This document shows, piece by piece, positions 50,782 to 59,303 of a stretch of 64,000 bases of DNA. The notes beneath the pieces are model-generated. The model did no database searches and was not told the DNA's origin. It was given only the letters and a program-made list of their open reading frames with translations. Source of the DNA: Bog-756 sp038210245. Lineage in GTDB: Bacteria > Actinomycetota > Acidimicrobiia > Acidimicrobiales > RAAP-2. Both the position numbers and the translations under genes were made by a program. How positions within the stretch are numbered: position 1 is the stretch's first letter; the number at the start of each line of letters is the position of its first letter. The stretch spans positions 52,480 to 116,479 of the forward strand of contig JBBQWW010000004.1 in assembly GCA_038210245.1 (NCBI GenBank), written 5' to 3'.

Positions 50782-51186
50782 ATGAGAATCGGAGAGCTTG
50801 CGGCCAGAAGCGGCGTCACCGCGAAAACCATTCGTTTCTGGGAAGCGACGGGACTCCTTGCCGATCCGGATCGCACCCCATCGGGCTACCGCGATTACGA
50901 ACCAGAAGCCGTCGACCGTCTGGAGTTCATTCGTCACGCCCAGACCGCCGGACTCACGCTTGCCGAGATCCGACAGGTGCTGGCGATCTCCGACGAGGGG
51001 AACCCTCCGTGCCACCACGTGACCGAGCTCATCCATCTGCGCCTCACCGACCTCGACCGTCGAATCCGTGACCTGACGGCGACCCGCCAGCGGCTTCGCC
51101 ACCTCGCCGAACGCGCCGCAATCCAAGATCCGGCCGCATGCGCCGGGTACTGCGTCATCCTCCGGCCGGGAGCGACCACCAGCTGA
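50782..51186 (+). CDS. MerR-family metal/thiol-responsive activator
   Basis: 134 aa. N-terminal winged helix MRIGELAARSGVTAKTIRFW, then EATGLLADPDRTPSGYRDYE. Effector-binding Cys77, Cys120 and Cys124 (NPPCHHV, AACAGYC) are placed like those of MerR/ZntR/CueR proteins that bind thiophilic metals. ATG with AAGGAGG. It is divergent from the thioredoxin-like gene with the operator between. The metal cannot be told from sequence; Zn, Hg or another soft metal is possible. Confidence 0.88.
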   Translation: MRIGELAARSGVTAKTIRFWEATGLLADPDRTPSGYRDYEPEAVDRLEFIRHAQTAGLTLAEIRQVLAISDEGNPPCHHVTELIHLRLTDLDRRIRDLTATRQRLRHLAERAAIQDPAACAGYCVILRPGATTS

Positions 51187-51274
51187 TCGGGACGAACTTC
51201 TGTTCAAGGGCTCGCGTCCAAGGGCTGTTACATCGCCGTGGAGCACGACCGTCGAGCCAAATCTCGAATTTCAC

Positions 51275-51301
51275 GGAATAGGCGAGTGGGCCGACCGGGT
51301 T
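51275..51301 (+). promoter_or_regulatory. ECF-type promoter variant (GGAAT-N19-GTT)
   Basis: GGAAT at 51275-51279, 19 bp ending CCGG, GTT at 51299-51301 followed by CC. One base longer than the other members of the set; the ATG at 51339 is 37 nt downstream. Confidence 0.6.
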
Positions 51302-51338
51302 CCTCTTTCCGTCATCAAGACCACGGAGAAAGAGGATC

Positions 51339-52160
51339 ATGAGCACGCAGACACGGCAGGTACCGCAGGTCCACCAAGGCGACGTAGCGGTCGTCGCGAA
51401 GAAGCTGGCCGCACCCGCCGTCATGGCTGGCCTGCTGGGCGGACTCGTACTCATCGTCATGATGACGATCGTGATGGGCGCCTCCGGCATGGGCTACGCC
51501 AGCCCGCTCAACCTCGGGATGCCGGCATTCGTCTACACGATCACACCACCGATCCAGATGCTCCCGAATCTCATGGCCGCCATGGGCATCACCCTGCCGG
51601 CGGCGGCCATGGCCCAACTGGGCCCGGCAATCCAGAGCGGCCACCTCAGCGCCCCGATGGTCCATCAGCTCGGGACCATGCTCGTGGGCATGCACGTTCC
51701 GATGGCCAAGGTGCAGATGATGAGTCCGCTCATGACCGGGCACGCAACCAACGCCCAGGTGGCCACGCTCCTGGGGCAGATGCCCCCGTCGGCCCGGGCC
51801 TCGGTGATGGCGGCGATGCCGGTCAGCACCAGCCACATCGTGGTCGGCTCGATCCTGCACTTCGCGTTCTCCGCATTCCTGGGGGTGGCGTTCTTCGCCA
51901 TCATCGCCGGCATCGCCTGGTTCGGACCGTCGATGCTGCGGTCGAAGATGGCGTTCATGGCTATCGGCGTGATGGGCGGCGCCGTGGTCTACGTCGTCAA
52001 CCGCTTCATCTTCCTTCCGCCGACCAATCCCATGATGGGGCTCGTTCCCCAGATCGCCTTCTTCCTCGCCCACCTGCTCTTCGGGTTGGTGGTCGGGACG
52101 GTGTTCGCCATGGCCTACGACCGTCGCTCGGTGGGCGACGCACTCCCGGCAGCCCGATGA
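51339..52160 (+). CDS. Methionine-rich polytopic membrane protein, function unknown
   Basis: 273 aa. Four hydrophobic segments (VMAGLLGGLVLIVMMTIVMG; HFAFSAFLGVAFFAIIAGIA; AFMAIGVMGGAVVYVVNRFI; IAFFLAHLLFGLVVGTVFAM) flank an external-looking central region of about 110 residues rich in Met and His (for example LVGMHVPMAKVQMMSPLMTG). Such Met/His clusters can bind copper or silver. A weak sigma-type promoter is upstream. The last 46 bp overlap the convergent lspA. I do not recognise the family. Confidence 0.75.
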   Translation: MSTQTRQVPQVHQGDVAVVAKKLAAPAVMAGLLGGLVLIVMMTIVMGASGMGYASPLNLGMPAFVYTITPPIQMLPNLMAAMGITLPAAAMAQLGPAIQSGHLSAPMVHQLGTMLVGMHVPMAKVQMMSPLMTGHATNAQVATLLGQMPPSARASVMAAMPVSTSHIVVGSILHFAFSAFLGVAFFAIIAGIAWFGPSMLRSKMAFMAIGVMGGAVVYVVNRFIFLPPTNPMMGLVPQIAFFLAHLLFGLVVGTVFAMAYDRRSVGDALPAAR

Positions 52161-52867
52161 GCCGGACCGGACCCGGCTCGGCGGGTGTCTACCGTCAGGT
52201 CGGGTTCGGTCGGCCCGGGCCCAGCAACGGGCCGGGCTTCGCCGCCGGGTTCCGCGGAGGCCCGGCCGTCATCGGCCACCGAAGACCTTCGCTTCTGCAC
52301 GACCAGCGCCAGTCCTGCGGCCACCAGTCCGACGCGAATCCAGATGTCGGCCACGTTGAACACGGCAGGATAAGGATCGACGTGGATCCAATCGATGACG
52401 GCCCAGGGGTGGTTGCTATGTGGGCCGACTGTCCGGTCGATCAGGTTGGCGAGGCCCCCACCCGCGGCACCGCCCACGAGGAACGCCGTCAACCGGGTCG
52501 GTGCGTGCAAGGTGAGCACGATCAAGACGGCGAGCGCCAAACCCTCCAGCAATGCGACCACAGGTCCGTGACCAGCTCCGAACCCGAACGATGCCCCGGT
52601 GTTGGCGACCAGCCGGAACTGGACGAGACCGCCGCGTGTGCCCGCCGACGGTTGAGTACCCAGACGGGCCATCGCCCAGACGGAACTGATCAGGTCGGTC
52701 GCAAGGGCGAGTGCGACGCCGAGCGCCACCCAGGCCAACCGACTGCGGCTGCCGCTGCGGGTCCACCCAGACCAACGACTGTCGGTGCGACATGTCACGG
52801 ATGCTGTCGATTGCCACGACTTAGGCGGAACAATTGGGATCCGCGACAGCTCATCGTCGCCAGGCAC
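52115..52867 (-). CDS. lspA: Lipoprotein signal peptidase (LspA) with long tails
   Basis: Membrane aspartic protease that cleaves prolipoprotein signal peptides. Family motifs are LVANTGASFGFG, GGAAGGGLANLIDRTVG (catalytic Asp) and VFNVADIWIRVG (second Asp). Four helices in the core. The C-terminal tail of about 60 Pro/Gly-rich residues overlaps the neighbouring membrane gene and may be non-essential. The start is uncertain: GTG 52867 gives 250 aa, GTG 52798 a more usual length. An island-borne second lspA is often linked to metal-resistance cassettes. Confidence 0.82.
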   Translation of the reverse strand: MPGDDELSRIPIVPPKSWQSTASVTCRTDSRWSGWTRSGSRSRLAWVALGVALALATDLISSVWAMARLGTQPSAGTRGGLVQFRLVANTGASFGFGAGHGPVVALLEGLALAVLIVLTLHAPTRLTAFLVGGAAGGGLANLIDRTVGPHSNHPWAVIDWIHVDPYPAVFNVADIWIRVGLVAAGLALVVQKRRSSVADDGRASAEPGGEARPVAGPGPTEPDLTVDTRRAGSGPAHRAAGSASPTERRS

Positions 52868-52920
52868 CCGACAGTCGATTCAATGCTGGAGCAGTCCGGG
52901 ATCTCGACCGAAGGAGCATC

Positions 52921-54282
52921 ATGACTACGCATCACTACGACCTCGTCATCATCGGAGCCGGGAGCGGCAACATGCTGGTGACCGACGAACTGGCCGACTG
53001 GCGGATCGCCGTTGTCGACGGCGGACGATTCGGTGGGACGTGCCTTAATCGCGGCTGCATCCCCTCGAAAATGCTGGTGCACACGGCGGACGTGGCCCAG
53101 CATGTGCGCCACGCCGGCCGGTTCGGCGTCCAGGCGGAATGGACGGGGACGGACTGGCCCGCCATCCGCGAGCGCGTGTTCGGTCGCATCGACCCACTCC
53201 ACGACCGTGCGGTGGAGTACCGGCGCGCCAATGGCGTCGACGTCTACCTCGAGAACGCCCGGTTCGTCGGACCCAAGGTCCTCCGGGTCGGCAACGACGA
53301 GCTCCGCTCGGAGCGCTTCGTGCTGGCGACCGGATCCCGGCCCGTGGTCCCGGCCATCCCGGGGCTGAGTGGGGTCGACTACGTCACCTCCGACCAGGTG
53401 ATGCGACTGGACACGCTCCCACGATCGATGGCAATGGTCGGTGGTGGCTTCATCGCCGCGGAGATGAGCCACGTCTTCGGCGCCCTCGGGACGGAGGTGA
53501 GCATCGTCGAACGGGGCTCGCACCTGCTCTCCCATCACGATGACGACATTCGTGACCGGTTCACCGAGGCCTACGCGGCCCGCTTCGACCTCCGGCTCGA
53601 CACCACCGTCGAGCAGGTGGCGGCGACCCCGGACGGGGTGCGGCTCGACCTGGCCAGTCCGCGCGGTACCGGGTCGATGGAGGTGGAAACCCTGTTGGTG
53701 GCCACGGGTCGTACCCCGAACAGCGACCAGCTCGACGTAGCCGCCACCGGTGTCGAAACGGACGAGCACGGTCACGTGCGCACCGATGACACCTACCTGA
53801 CCAACGTCCCCGGGATCTGGGCGATCGGCGACCTGGCCAACCACTTCCAGCTCAAGCACATGGCCAACGCGGAAGCACGTCTGGTCGGCCACAACTTGAC
53901 CCATCCCGACAGTCCGAGGCATGCGTCCTTTACCGTCGTGCCCTCTGCGGTCTTCGCTGATCCCCAGGTGGCATCCGTCGGTGCCACCGAGCAGGAGCTG
54001 CAAGCCCGGGGGCACGACTACGTGGCGGCCACCCAGCCGTACGGCAGCGCCGCCTACGGCTGGGCCCTCGAGGACACCACCAGCTTCGTCAAGGTCCTGG
54101 CCGATCCGGCGACCCGACTGCTGCTCGGGGCGCACCTGATCGGGCCGCAGGCCTCCACCCTGATCCAGCCGCTCCTGCAGGCGATGTGTCTCGGGAACAC
54201 GGTCGACCAGCTCGCCACCGGCGTGCTCTACATCCACCCCGCCCTGACCGAGGTTGTCGAGCAGGCACTCCTCGCCCTCTGA
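52921..54282 (+). CDS. mtr: Mycothione reductase
   Basis: NADPH:mycothiol-disulfide reductase of 453 aa. Diagnostic start DLVIIGAGSGNMLVTDELAD, redox disulfide FGGTCLNRGCIPSKMLVHTA, NAD(P) motif MAMVGGGFIAAEMSHVFGAL, and a C-terminal YIHPALTEVVEQALL with the His-Glu pair. AAGGAG lies 6 nt before the ATG. It is the third disulfide reductase in this 11-kb stretch. It shows that mycothiol is the host or island thiol. No GGAAY-N18-GTT promoter was seen before it. Confidence 0.9.
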   Translation: MTTHHYDLVIIGAGSGNMLVTDELADWRIAVVDGGRFGGTCLNRGCIPSKMLVHTADVAQHVRHAGRFGVQAEWTGTDWPAIRERVFGRIDPLHDRAVEYRRANGVDVYLENARFVGPKVLRVGNDELRSERFVLATGSRPVVPAIPGLSGVDYVTSDQVMRLDTLPRSMAMVGGGFIAAEMSHVFGALGTEVSIVERGSHLLSHHDDDIRDRFTEAYAARFDLRLDTTVEQVAATPDGVRLDLASPRGTGSMEVETLLVATGRTPNSDQLDVAATGVETDEHGHVRTDDTYLTNVPGIWAIGDLANHFQLKHMANAEARLVGHNLTHPDSPRHASFTVVPSAVFADPQVASVGATEQELQARGHDYVAATQPYGSAAYGWALEDTTSFVKVLADPATRLLLGAHLIGPQASTLIQPLLQAMCLGNTVDQLATGVLYIHPALTEVVEQALLAL

Positions 54283-54399
54283 CTGCCGCCGCCGTGCGGG
54301 CGGGGTTGGTAGCGCACCGTGCATGTGGGTCCTTCCGGCGTCACCGACCGAACGACATCTCCATCCGAACCGTTCCCCACCGGTGCGGCGAGCGCCCAC

Positions 54400-55107
54400 T
54401 CAGACCCCGGGTCCGTACAGTTGTGTCAGCTGGGTCTGAAGCGTCGATGCGCTGAACGCCCCCACGTGGCTGGTCAGCAGCTTGCCCGGTGCGCTGTAGA
54501 AGGCGGAGACGGGCATGTTGTTCCCCCCACCCAGTGCATCGTGGAGCCCGCTGTTCTGGGCGCCACCGACGTCGGCAAGCACGGTGGCTCCAGCCCCGGC
54601 GAGGCCGAACTGCTGGGCCATCGCCTGGCCGTTGCCCGTCTCGAGGGAGTTCACCTCGACGAAAGTCACCTTCCCGTGCAGCTGTTGTGCTGCCGAGGCG
54701 AAGGCGGGCAGCTCGGCCTGGCACTCCGTGCACCACGACGCGAACATGTTGACCACCACCGGCTTACCCCGCAGGCTGGCCAGCGAGACGGTTCCAGAAC
54801 CACCGAGGCGGGGCAGAACCCACGACGTCGTCGACGTGCTGGTCCCGGCTGCCGAGGAGCCACCGAGCGAGGCGAGGGCGATGATCGCGCCGAGGAGCAG
54901 GACCGCCGCACCGCTGAACAGGCCCACCCGGAGCCGCCGGCGCCGTTTGTGGGCGGAGAGCGCTGCGGCCCGCCGCTCCGTTGCCCGTGAACCGGCACCG
55001 GACGCTTTGGACGAAACCGGGGGCGCACCGTCAGCGGTGGAACGGCCGTGGTCCCCCGGTCCGTCCGAAGGCGTCCTCTTCTTCTGGGGTCGACGCTTGT
55101 TTGCCAT
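54400..55107 (-). CDS. Membrane-anchored TlpA/ResA-type thioredoxin
   Basis: 235 aa. A Lys/Arg-rich cytoplasmic tail of about 60 residues, one membrane helix (VGLFSGAAVLLLGAIIALAS), then an extracytoplasmic thioredoxin domain with NMFASWCTECQAELPAF (WCTEC active site) and MPVSAFYSAPGKLL. It reduces or oxidises exported thiols. It lies 54 bp downstream of ccdA on the same strand, its likely electron donor, and both sit behind one sigma-type promoter. Confidence 0.87.
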   Translation of the reverse strand: MANKRRPQKKRTPSDGPGDHGRSTADGAPPVSSKASGAGSRATERRAAALSAHKRRRRLRVGLFSGAAVLLLGAIIALASLGGSSAAGTSTSTTSWVLPRLGGSGTVSLASLRGKPVVVNMFASWCTECQAELPAFASAAQQLHGKVTFVEVNSLETGNGQAMAQQFGLAGAGATVLADVGGAQNSGLHDALGGGNNMPVSAFYSAPGKLLTSHVGAFSASTLQTQLTQLYGPGV

Positions 55108-55161
55108 GGATCTCACTCGCTTTCTTTGATGGGAGGTGTGTCGGGCACCGGGCCGTCCTAC

Positions 55162-55887
55162 TCAGACGATCTGCTGCACCTGGGTGGTCACCCAGGCCAG
55201 CCGGTCGAGTACCAGGAGCACGCCGAACCCACCGAGTGCGACCGCAGAGACCACGGTCACCATCGAGGCATGGGCGCGCAGCCAGGTGAAGATCCCCCGG
55301 ACCCGGTCGAAGGCGACGGCGGTCACCAGGAAGGGGAGCCCGAGTCCGGCTGAGTAGGCGAGGAGCAACGATCCGCCGTGCCAGACCTGGCCCTGCTGGG
55401 CGGCGATGGCGAGGACCGATGCGAGGACGGGACCGACACACGGCGTCCAGCCGAAGGCGAAGGCGGCGCCGGCCACCGGGGCGGCAAACGGTCCGAAGGA
55501 CCCCAGGCGGGGATGGAACCGGTATTCGCCGTAGAGGGACGGGGTGCGGAGCACCAGTGTGCCGGCCAGGTAGATAGCCACCGCCACCATGGCGACCCCC
55601 GACGTCCGGGTGAGGATCGACTGGTGGCGGCTCAGCTCCCGGCCGAAACCGCTGGCCGACATCCCGAGCAGCACGAACACGAGGGTGAAGCCGGACACGA
55701 AGAGCGCGGTGTTGAACAGCGCTGCCCCTTGAGGGCGACGTCCATCCTGTTCGAGGTGGATGCGATCGGCGCCGAGACCGGCGATGGTGGCGAGGTAGGC
55801 GGGGACGAGTGGGAGGATGCACGGCGACGCGAACGAGGCGATCCCAGCTCCGAAGGCTGCGGCGTATCCGACAGCAGATCCGCTCAC
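55162..55887 (-). CDS. ccdA: CcdA/DsbD-type thiol-electron transporter
   Basis: 241 aa, six helices. The two redox cysteines are in FASPCILPLVPAYLA and FGWTPCVGPVLASV, the arrangement of CcdA. It passes electrons from cytosolic thioredoxin to outside thioredoxins such as the adjacent TlpA. GTG start with GAGGAGGGA upstream. Preceded by a minus-strand GGAAT-N18-GTT promoter. Confidence 0.9.
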   Translation of the reverse strand: MSGSAVGYAAAFGAGIASFASPCILPLVPAYLATIAGLGADRIHLEQDGRRPQGAALFNTALFVSGFTLVFVLLGMSASGFGRELSRHQSILTRTSGVAMVAVAIYLAGTLVLRTPSLYGEYRFHPRLGSFGPFAAPVAGAAFAFGWTPCVGPVLASVLAIAAQQGQVWHGGSLLLAYSAGLGLPFLVTAVAFDRVRGIFTWLRAHASMVTVVSAVALGGFGVLLVLDRLAWVTTQVQQIV

Positions 55888-55946
55888 CCGACAGTCCCTC
55901 CTCGATCACCATTCATCTGGCAAGTGTCCAGCTTCCAATCATGCGG

Positions 55947-55972
55947 AACCCGTTCCAGCACCGTGGGATTCC
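55947..55972 (-). promoter_or_regulatory. ECF-type promoter (GGAAT-N18-GTT) of ccdA-tlpA
   Basis: Minus strand: GGAAT (55972-55968), 18 bp ending CGG, GTT (55949-55947). The leader to the ccdA GTG at 55887 is about 52 nt. Confidence 0.75.
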
Positions 55973-56090
55973 ACAAAAATCTGGTGGCGGAAAACCTCGC
56001 AGGTTCATGTCCCAGCCAGCGGCATCCCAACGGCTAGAAGGCGTCCAACGGATCGGCACGGGACCGTAGGCCTCCTGGACAGAAGATGCG

Positions 56091-56116
56091 GGAATGACCG
56101 CGTCGTCGAGCGGGTT
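56091..56116 (+). promoter_or_regulatory. ECF-type promoter (GGAAT-N18-GTT) of the permease gene
   Basis: GGAAT at 56091-56095, 18 bp ending GCGG, GTT at 56114-56116. Diverges from the ccdA-tlpA promoter 119 bp away; the permease ATG is 88 nt downstream. Confidence 0.7.
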
Positions 56117-56204
56117 CATGGCTTCGAATATTGGCTTCGGCGAATGCCCGCACGGCATCCGGCTACCGACGTGATCGAACGCGTAGTTCAACGGAAGGAA
56201 ATCA

Positions 56205-57740
56205 ATGGGCGGACTGTTGGTCGAAACGGATGCTGAACACGAGACTGCGTCACTGCAGCAGGCCGAGGTGATCGGTTCCTATGCAGCCGACACCTCGATC
56301 GGCACGCTCAAGGGTGACCATCTGCGGTTCCTCCGGGTCATTGCCGAGTCTGTCGGGATCCAGGGCCCTACCGGGGGCGTCGTGATCACTGCGGCCATCC
56401 TCGCCGGGATCGCCGGGGGCGGGACGGCACTGATTCAGCTGATCGCCGCCGTTGCCATGGGATTCGTCGCCTACGCCTTCGTCATCTTCACCCGGGGCTT
56501 CAACAGCGCCGGGTCCGTCTACGGCTTTACTGGAGCCGTCGCTGGCCCCTACTTCGGCTTCCTGTCCGCCTGGGCGCTACTGCTCGTCTACGTGAACTTC
56601 GCCGGCGGAGTGTACGCCAGCACGGCGGACGAGGCTCAGCCTGCGTTCGCCTCCCTCGGGATCCACTGGCCGTGGCCCGTCTACGCGCTCATCGTCGCCG
56701 CGCTGGTGGTCGCCCTCGCCCTCGTGGACGTCAAGATCTCGGCCAGTGTGATCCTGGTCGTCGAGGGTGTATCCATGCTGCTCGTCATCGTGGCCAGCGC
56801 CATCATCACCATCAAAGGTGGTCACCACGGTCACGCACTCAGTTCTGCACCCTTCCGTGCCTCGGGGCTTGCCGGTCCGGCGCTCGGGCTCGGGGTCGTC
56901 TATGCGTTTTCGGTCTTCTCGGGATTCGAGGGTGCGGCCACACTCGGCGAGGAGGCCCGCCAGCCCCGGCGAAACATCCCCCGTGCCATCTGGATCTCGC
57001 TTGCGGTGGTCGCGGTCTATGAGATCCTCGTGTCGGCAGTGGTCCAGAATGCTTTCCCGAGTGTCAAGGCATTGTCCCTCTCCCCGGTGCCGTTGGTCTC
57101 GGCCACCAGCACATACATCACGCCGTGGTTCGGCGACGTCATCGCCTGGGGAGCGGTGATGAGCTCGTTCGGGGCGGCGCTGGCCCTGGTCGTCGGAGCG
57201 AGTCGGATGCTCTTCGCCCTCGCCCGCGATGGCTTCGGTCCGAAGTTCCTCACGCGCACCAGCCGACGCACGGGGGCGCCGATTGGCGCCGTCGGGATGG
57301 TGGCCGTCGTCAGCGTGGCGCTGCTGGTGGCATTCCTGTGGGAGCCACTGGCCACCACCGCCGTCGCACTGATCCTCACTTACGGGGCCGACCTGATCAT
57401 TGCCGCGTACTTTCTGGCGGTCGTCGCCGCCCTCGTTCTCGTCATCCGGACACGGATGCCGGTTCACCGCGGTGTGATCCTCGCCGTGGGGCTGGTGGTC
57501 CTGGGCTACGTGTGCAAGGAGACCTTCAGCCCGCTCCCCTCCGGCGCCTACCGCTGGGACTTTCTTCTGGCCGTGGGCACGCTGGTCGTCGGCGTCGTGC
57601 TCCCTCTCGTGTTCCCCAGCCTGCGTCGTGGCATCTCCACGTCGCCGCTCCTGCGGGTCGGCTCTCACGCTCTCCTTGGCACAAAGGCGCCGGAAGGAGA
57701 CGACGCCCGACTCGCAGTTTCGCCGACCGACGGTCGCTAA
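56205..57740 (+). CDS. APC-family amino acid permease
   Basis: 511 aa with about 12-14 helices. APC signatures: GGVVITAAILAGIAGGG in helix 1, YGFTGAVAGPYFGFLSAWAL, and FSGFEGAATLGEEARQPRRN, the conserved loop after helix 6. The ATG has AAGGAA upstream. The sigma-type promoter suggests stress-induced uptake, for example of a mycothiol precursor such as cysteine, but the substrate is not indicated by sequence. Confidence 0.85.
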   Translation: MGGLLVETDAEHETASLQQAEVIGSYAADTSIGTLKGDHLRFLRVIAESVGIQGPTGGVVITAAILAGIAGGGTALIQLIAAVAMGFVAYAFVIFTRGFNSAGSVYGFTGAVAGPYFGFLSAWALLLVYVNFAGGVYASTADEAQPAFASLGIHWPWPVYALIVAALVVALALVDVKISASVILVVEGVSMLLVIVASAIITIKGGHHGHALSSAPFRASGLAGPALGLGVVYAFSVFSGFEGAATLGEEARQPRRNIPRAIWISLAVVAVYEILVSAVVQNAFPSVKALSLSPVPLVSATSTYITPWFGDVIAWGAVMSSFGAALALVVGASRMLFALARDGFGPKFLTRTSRRTGAPIGAVGMVAVVSVALLVAFLWEPLATTAVALILTYGADLIIAAYFLAVVAALVLVIRTRMPVHRGVILAVGLVVLGYVCKETFSPLPSGAYRWDFLLAVGTLVVGVVLPLVFPSLRRGISTSPLLRVGSHALLGTKAPEGDDARLAVSPTDGR

Positions 57741-57799
57741 GTTCCGTTCTTCACCAGGTGTCACGAGGGCCGGGCCACGGGTATTGCCGGTCGTCCCGC

Positions 57800-57973
57800 T
57801 CAGTGCATGGACCGGAGCACCATGAGAGCAACGATGAATAGTCCGCTGCTCGTCACGAGGAACCGCCAATCCGGACGTCGCCACACGAGGGCCACGGCGA
57901 CCACGATCACGGCGATGACGACCACAAACTCGACCAGGACAGCCCCGTCGGTACGGGGAAGAAGGAGTTCCAC
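57800..57973 (-). pseudogene. 3' part of a small membrane protein split by the IS element
   Basis: 57 codons from GTG give one or two hydrophobic segments (VEFVVVIAVIVVAVALVWRR and FLVTSSGLFIVALMVLRSMH). No ribosome site is seen before the GTG. The probable 5' part, with a sigma-type promoter, lies on the other side of the IS (59205-59260). It could also be an intact tiny gene. Confidence 0.5.
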
Positions 57974-58002
57974 CTGCTCAGCCGGGGGTGAGGGGACCCC
58001 AA

Positions 58003-58880
58003 TTAGTGAGCCACAGCTGATGCGAGTCGGTCTTGGTTCTGCAACTGCCAGGCCTGCGCGAACTCGACCGGTGGTTGGTAGCCGAGCGAGCTGTGCAGGC
58101 GTACGTGATTGTATTCGTCCCGCCGGTCGGCGAGCATGATCTGGAACTCCAGCAGCGAGTCGAACTGCTGACCGTTGAGCAGCTCGTCCCGGAGTCGGCC
58201 GTTGAACGACTCGATCCAAGCGTTCTGCCAGGGTGAGCCGGGATCTATGAAGACGGTCTCGGCACCAGTGAACCGGCACCAGTCGGCCAGCGCATGGGCC
58301 ACGAACTCGGGCCCGTTGTCGAACCTCAGGTAGGCCGGCGCTCCTCGTTCGGCCACCAGCCGGTCGAGGGTGGCCACCACGTCGTCGGCCGTGATGGATC
58401 GGTCGGCGTCGGACACCAGGCACTCCCTGGTGAACTCGTCGACGCCGTTCAGGATCTTCACGGTCTTCAGGTCACTCGTCTGGTCGAACTGGAAGTCGAA
58501 CGCCCACAGCACGTTCGGCAATATCGGGGACATGGCGCCGGTGACGGTGCCCACTCCTCGGAGGGGCCTCTTCCGCTTTCGGTAGGGAACCTTCAGGCCC
58601 TCGGCGCGCCACAGGCGCTGGATGCGCTTCTTGTTGACCCGCCAGCCCTCCCGGCGGAGCTGGTGATAGGCCCGCTTCCAGCCCCAGCGGGAGTGGTCCT
58701 TCGAGAACTGGACCAGCCACGCACGCAGCTCGATCTCCACCTCGTCGGGAGAGGGGGGCACCAGGCGCTGGGTGGATCGGACCTGGCCGACAGTGGCACA
58801 GGCCCTCCTCTCGGATACCCCGAACTCCTCTTCGAGCCGGAGAACGACTCGTCGGCGGGAGCCCGGGGTCAGAATTTTCC
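58003..58880 (-). CDS. IS3 transposase OrfB (DDE integrase core), made by -1 frameshift
   Basis: Catalytic part, about 285 aa when read from the frameshift site; 252 aa from the first GTG at 58761. An HTH_21-type region (WGWKRAYHQLRREGWRVNKK) precedes the DDE core: Asp in WAFDFQFDQ, Asp in LRFDNGPEFVAHAL, Glu in WIESFNGRLRDE, 35 residues after the second Asp as expected. It is produced as OrfAB fusion via the heptamer G-GGA-AAA at 58881-58875. Confidence 0.9.
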
Positions 58881-59168
58881 CTCCGAGATCACCTTCAGCA
58901 TGTCGATGTCGAGGGCCTGGTTGGCCACGATCCTCTTCAGCCTGGTGTTCTCGCTCTCCAGCTCCTTCAGGCGCTTGGCGTCGCTCGCCTTCATGCCGCC
59001 GTACTGGTTCTTCCAGCGGTGCCAGGTCGACTCGGTGATCTCCAGATGCTTGGCCACGGCGGCGATGTCACTGCCGTCGTTCAGCAGCTTGTCGCCTTCG
59101 GCCAGCTTCCTGATGATCTGTTCGGGGGTGTGGTTCCTTCTTTTCACGGGTCCATCCTCTCGCTCCAC
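58869..59168 (-). CDS. IS3 transposase OrfA (HTH, leucine zipper)
   Basis: 99 aa. HTH_8-type DNA-binding domain (HTPEQIIRKLAEGDKLLNDG, ITESTWHRWKNQYGGM) and a heptad-like ELESENTRLKRIVANQALDI that multimerises the transposase. Ends VISEGKF at a TGA immediately after the slippery heptamer. Confidence 0.9.
   Translation of the reverse strand: MEREDGPVKRRNHTPEQIIRKLAEGDKLLNDGSDIAAVAKHLEITESTWHRWKNQYGGMKASDAKRLKELESENTRLKRIVANQALDIDMLKVISEGKF
58875..58881 (-). promoter_or_regulatory. Programmed -1 frameshift heptamer of the IS
   Basis: On the minus strand G-GGA-AAA in the orfA frame (X-XXY-YYZ type), 3 nt before the orfA stop. A slip of -1 joins orfA to the open orfB frame. Confidence 0.75.
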
Positions 59169-59204
59169 GAGGGAGCATCGGGACTCGCATCAAGAATGGC
59201 TCAC

Positions 59205-59260
59205 TTCACGGGGATCCCCTCAGGGGCGCCCGGGGCACCGGTGGTCTGATCGCTCGTCAC
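59205..59260 (-). pseudogene. 5' fragment of a sigma-controlled gene disrupted by the IS
   Basis: GTG at 59260 with GAGGGA 9 nt upstream starts a frame (TSDQTTGAPGAPEGIPV) that enters the IS. A leaderless 10-codon frame (59295-59263) ends 2 nt before the GTG, and a GGAAT-N18-GTT promoter precedes it. The continuing part may be the small membrane frame at 57800-57973, about 75-80 aa in all. Confidence 0.5.
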
Positions 59261-59262
59261 GA

Positions 59263-59295
59263 TTACCGGTCCCTCGGGGTGGTGGTGGCGGTCAT
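59263..59295 (-). CDS. Ten-codon leader peptide (leaderless mini-ORF)
   Basis: ATG at 59295 lies 8 nt after the promoter GTT, the same spacing as for the other leaderless genes of the set. It encodes MTATTTPRDR and stops 2 nt before the next GTG, so translation of the gene is probably coupled to it. Confidence 0.4.
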   Translation of the reverse strand: MTATTTPRDR

Positions 59296-59303
59296 GGACG
59301 AGG

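Larger units (their letters stand above)
58005..59205 (-). mobile_element. IS3-family insertion sequence, about 1.2 kb
   Basis: Terminal inverted repeats of about 22 bp start AGTGAGCCA and share TGATGCGAGT (left 58005-58027; right 59183-59205; four internal mismatches). It carries orfA and orfB in the usual overlapping -1 arrangement. No clear target-site duplication: flanks are CCCCAATT and TTCACGGG. The orfB stop codon lies across the left tip. It appears intact and so possibly active. Confidence 0.87.

Noticed and set aside
52795..54399. 534-codon open frame antisense to mycothione reductase
   Set aside because: Typical high-GC antisense shadow; all family motifs lie on the other strand.
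55913..56191. 92-codon minus-strand frame between ccdA and the permease
   Set aside because: It spans two promoters, shows no family resemblance and lacks a ribosome site.
56577..57884. 435-codon antisense frame opposite the APC permease
   Set aside because: Highly charged shadow of membrane-protein codons.
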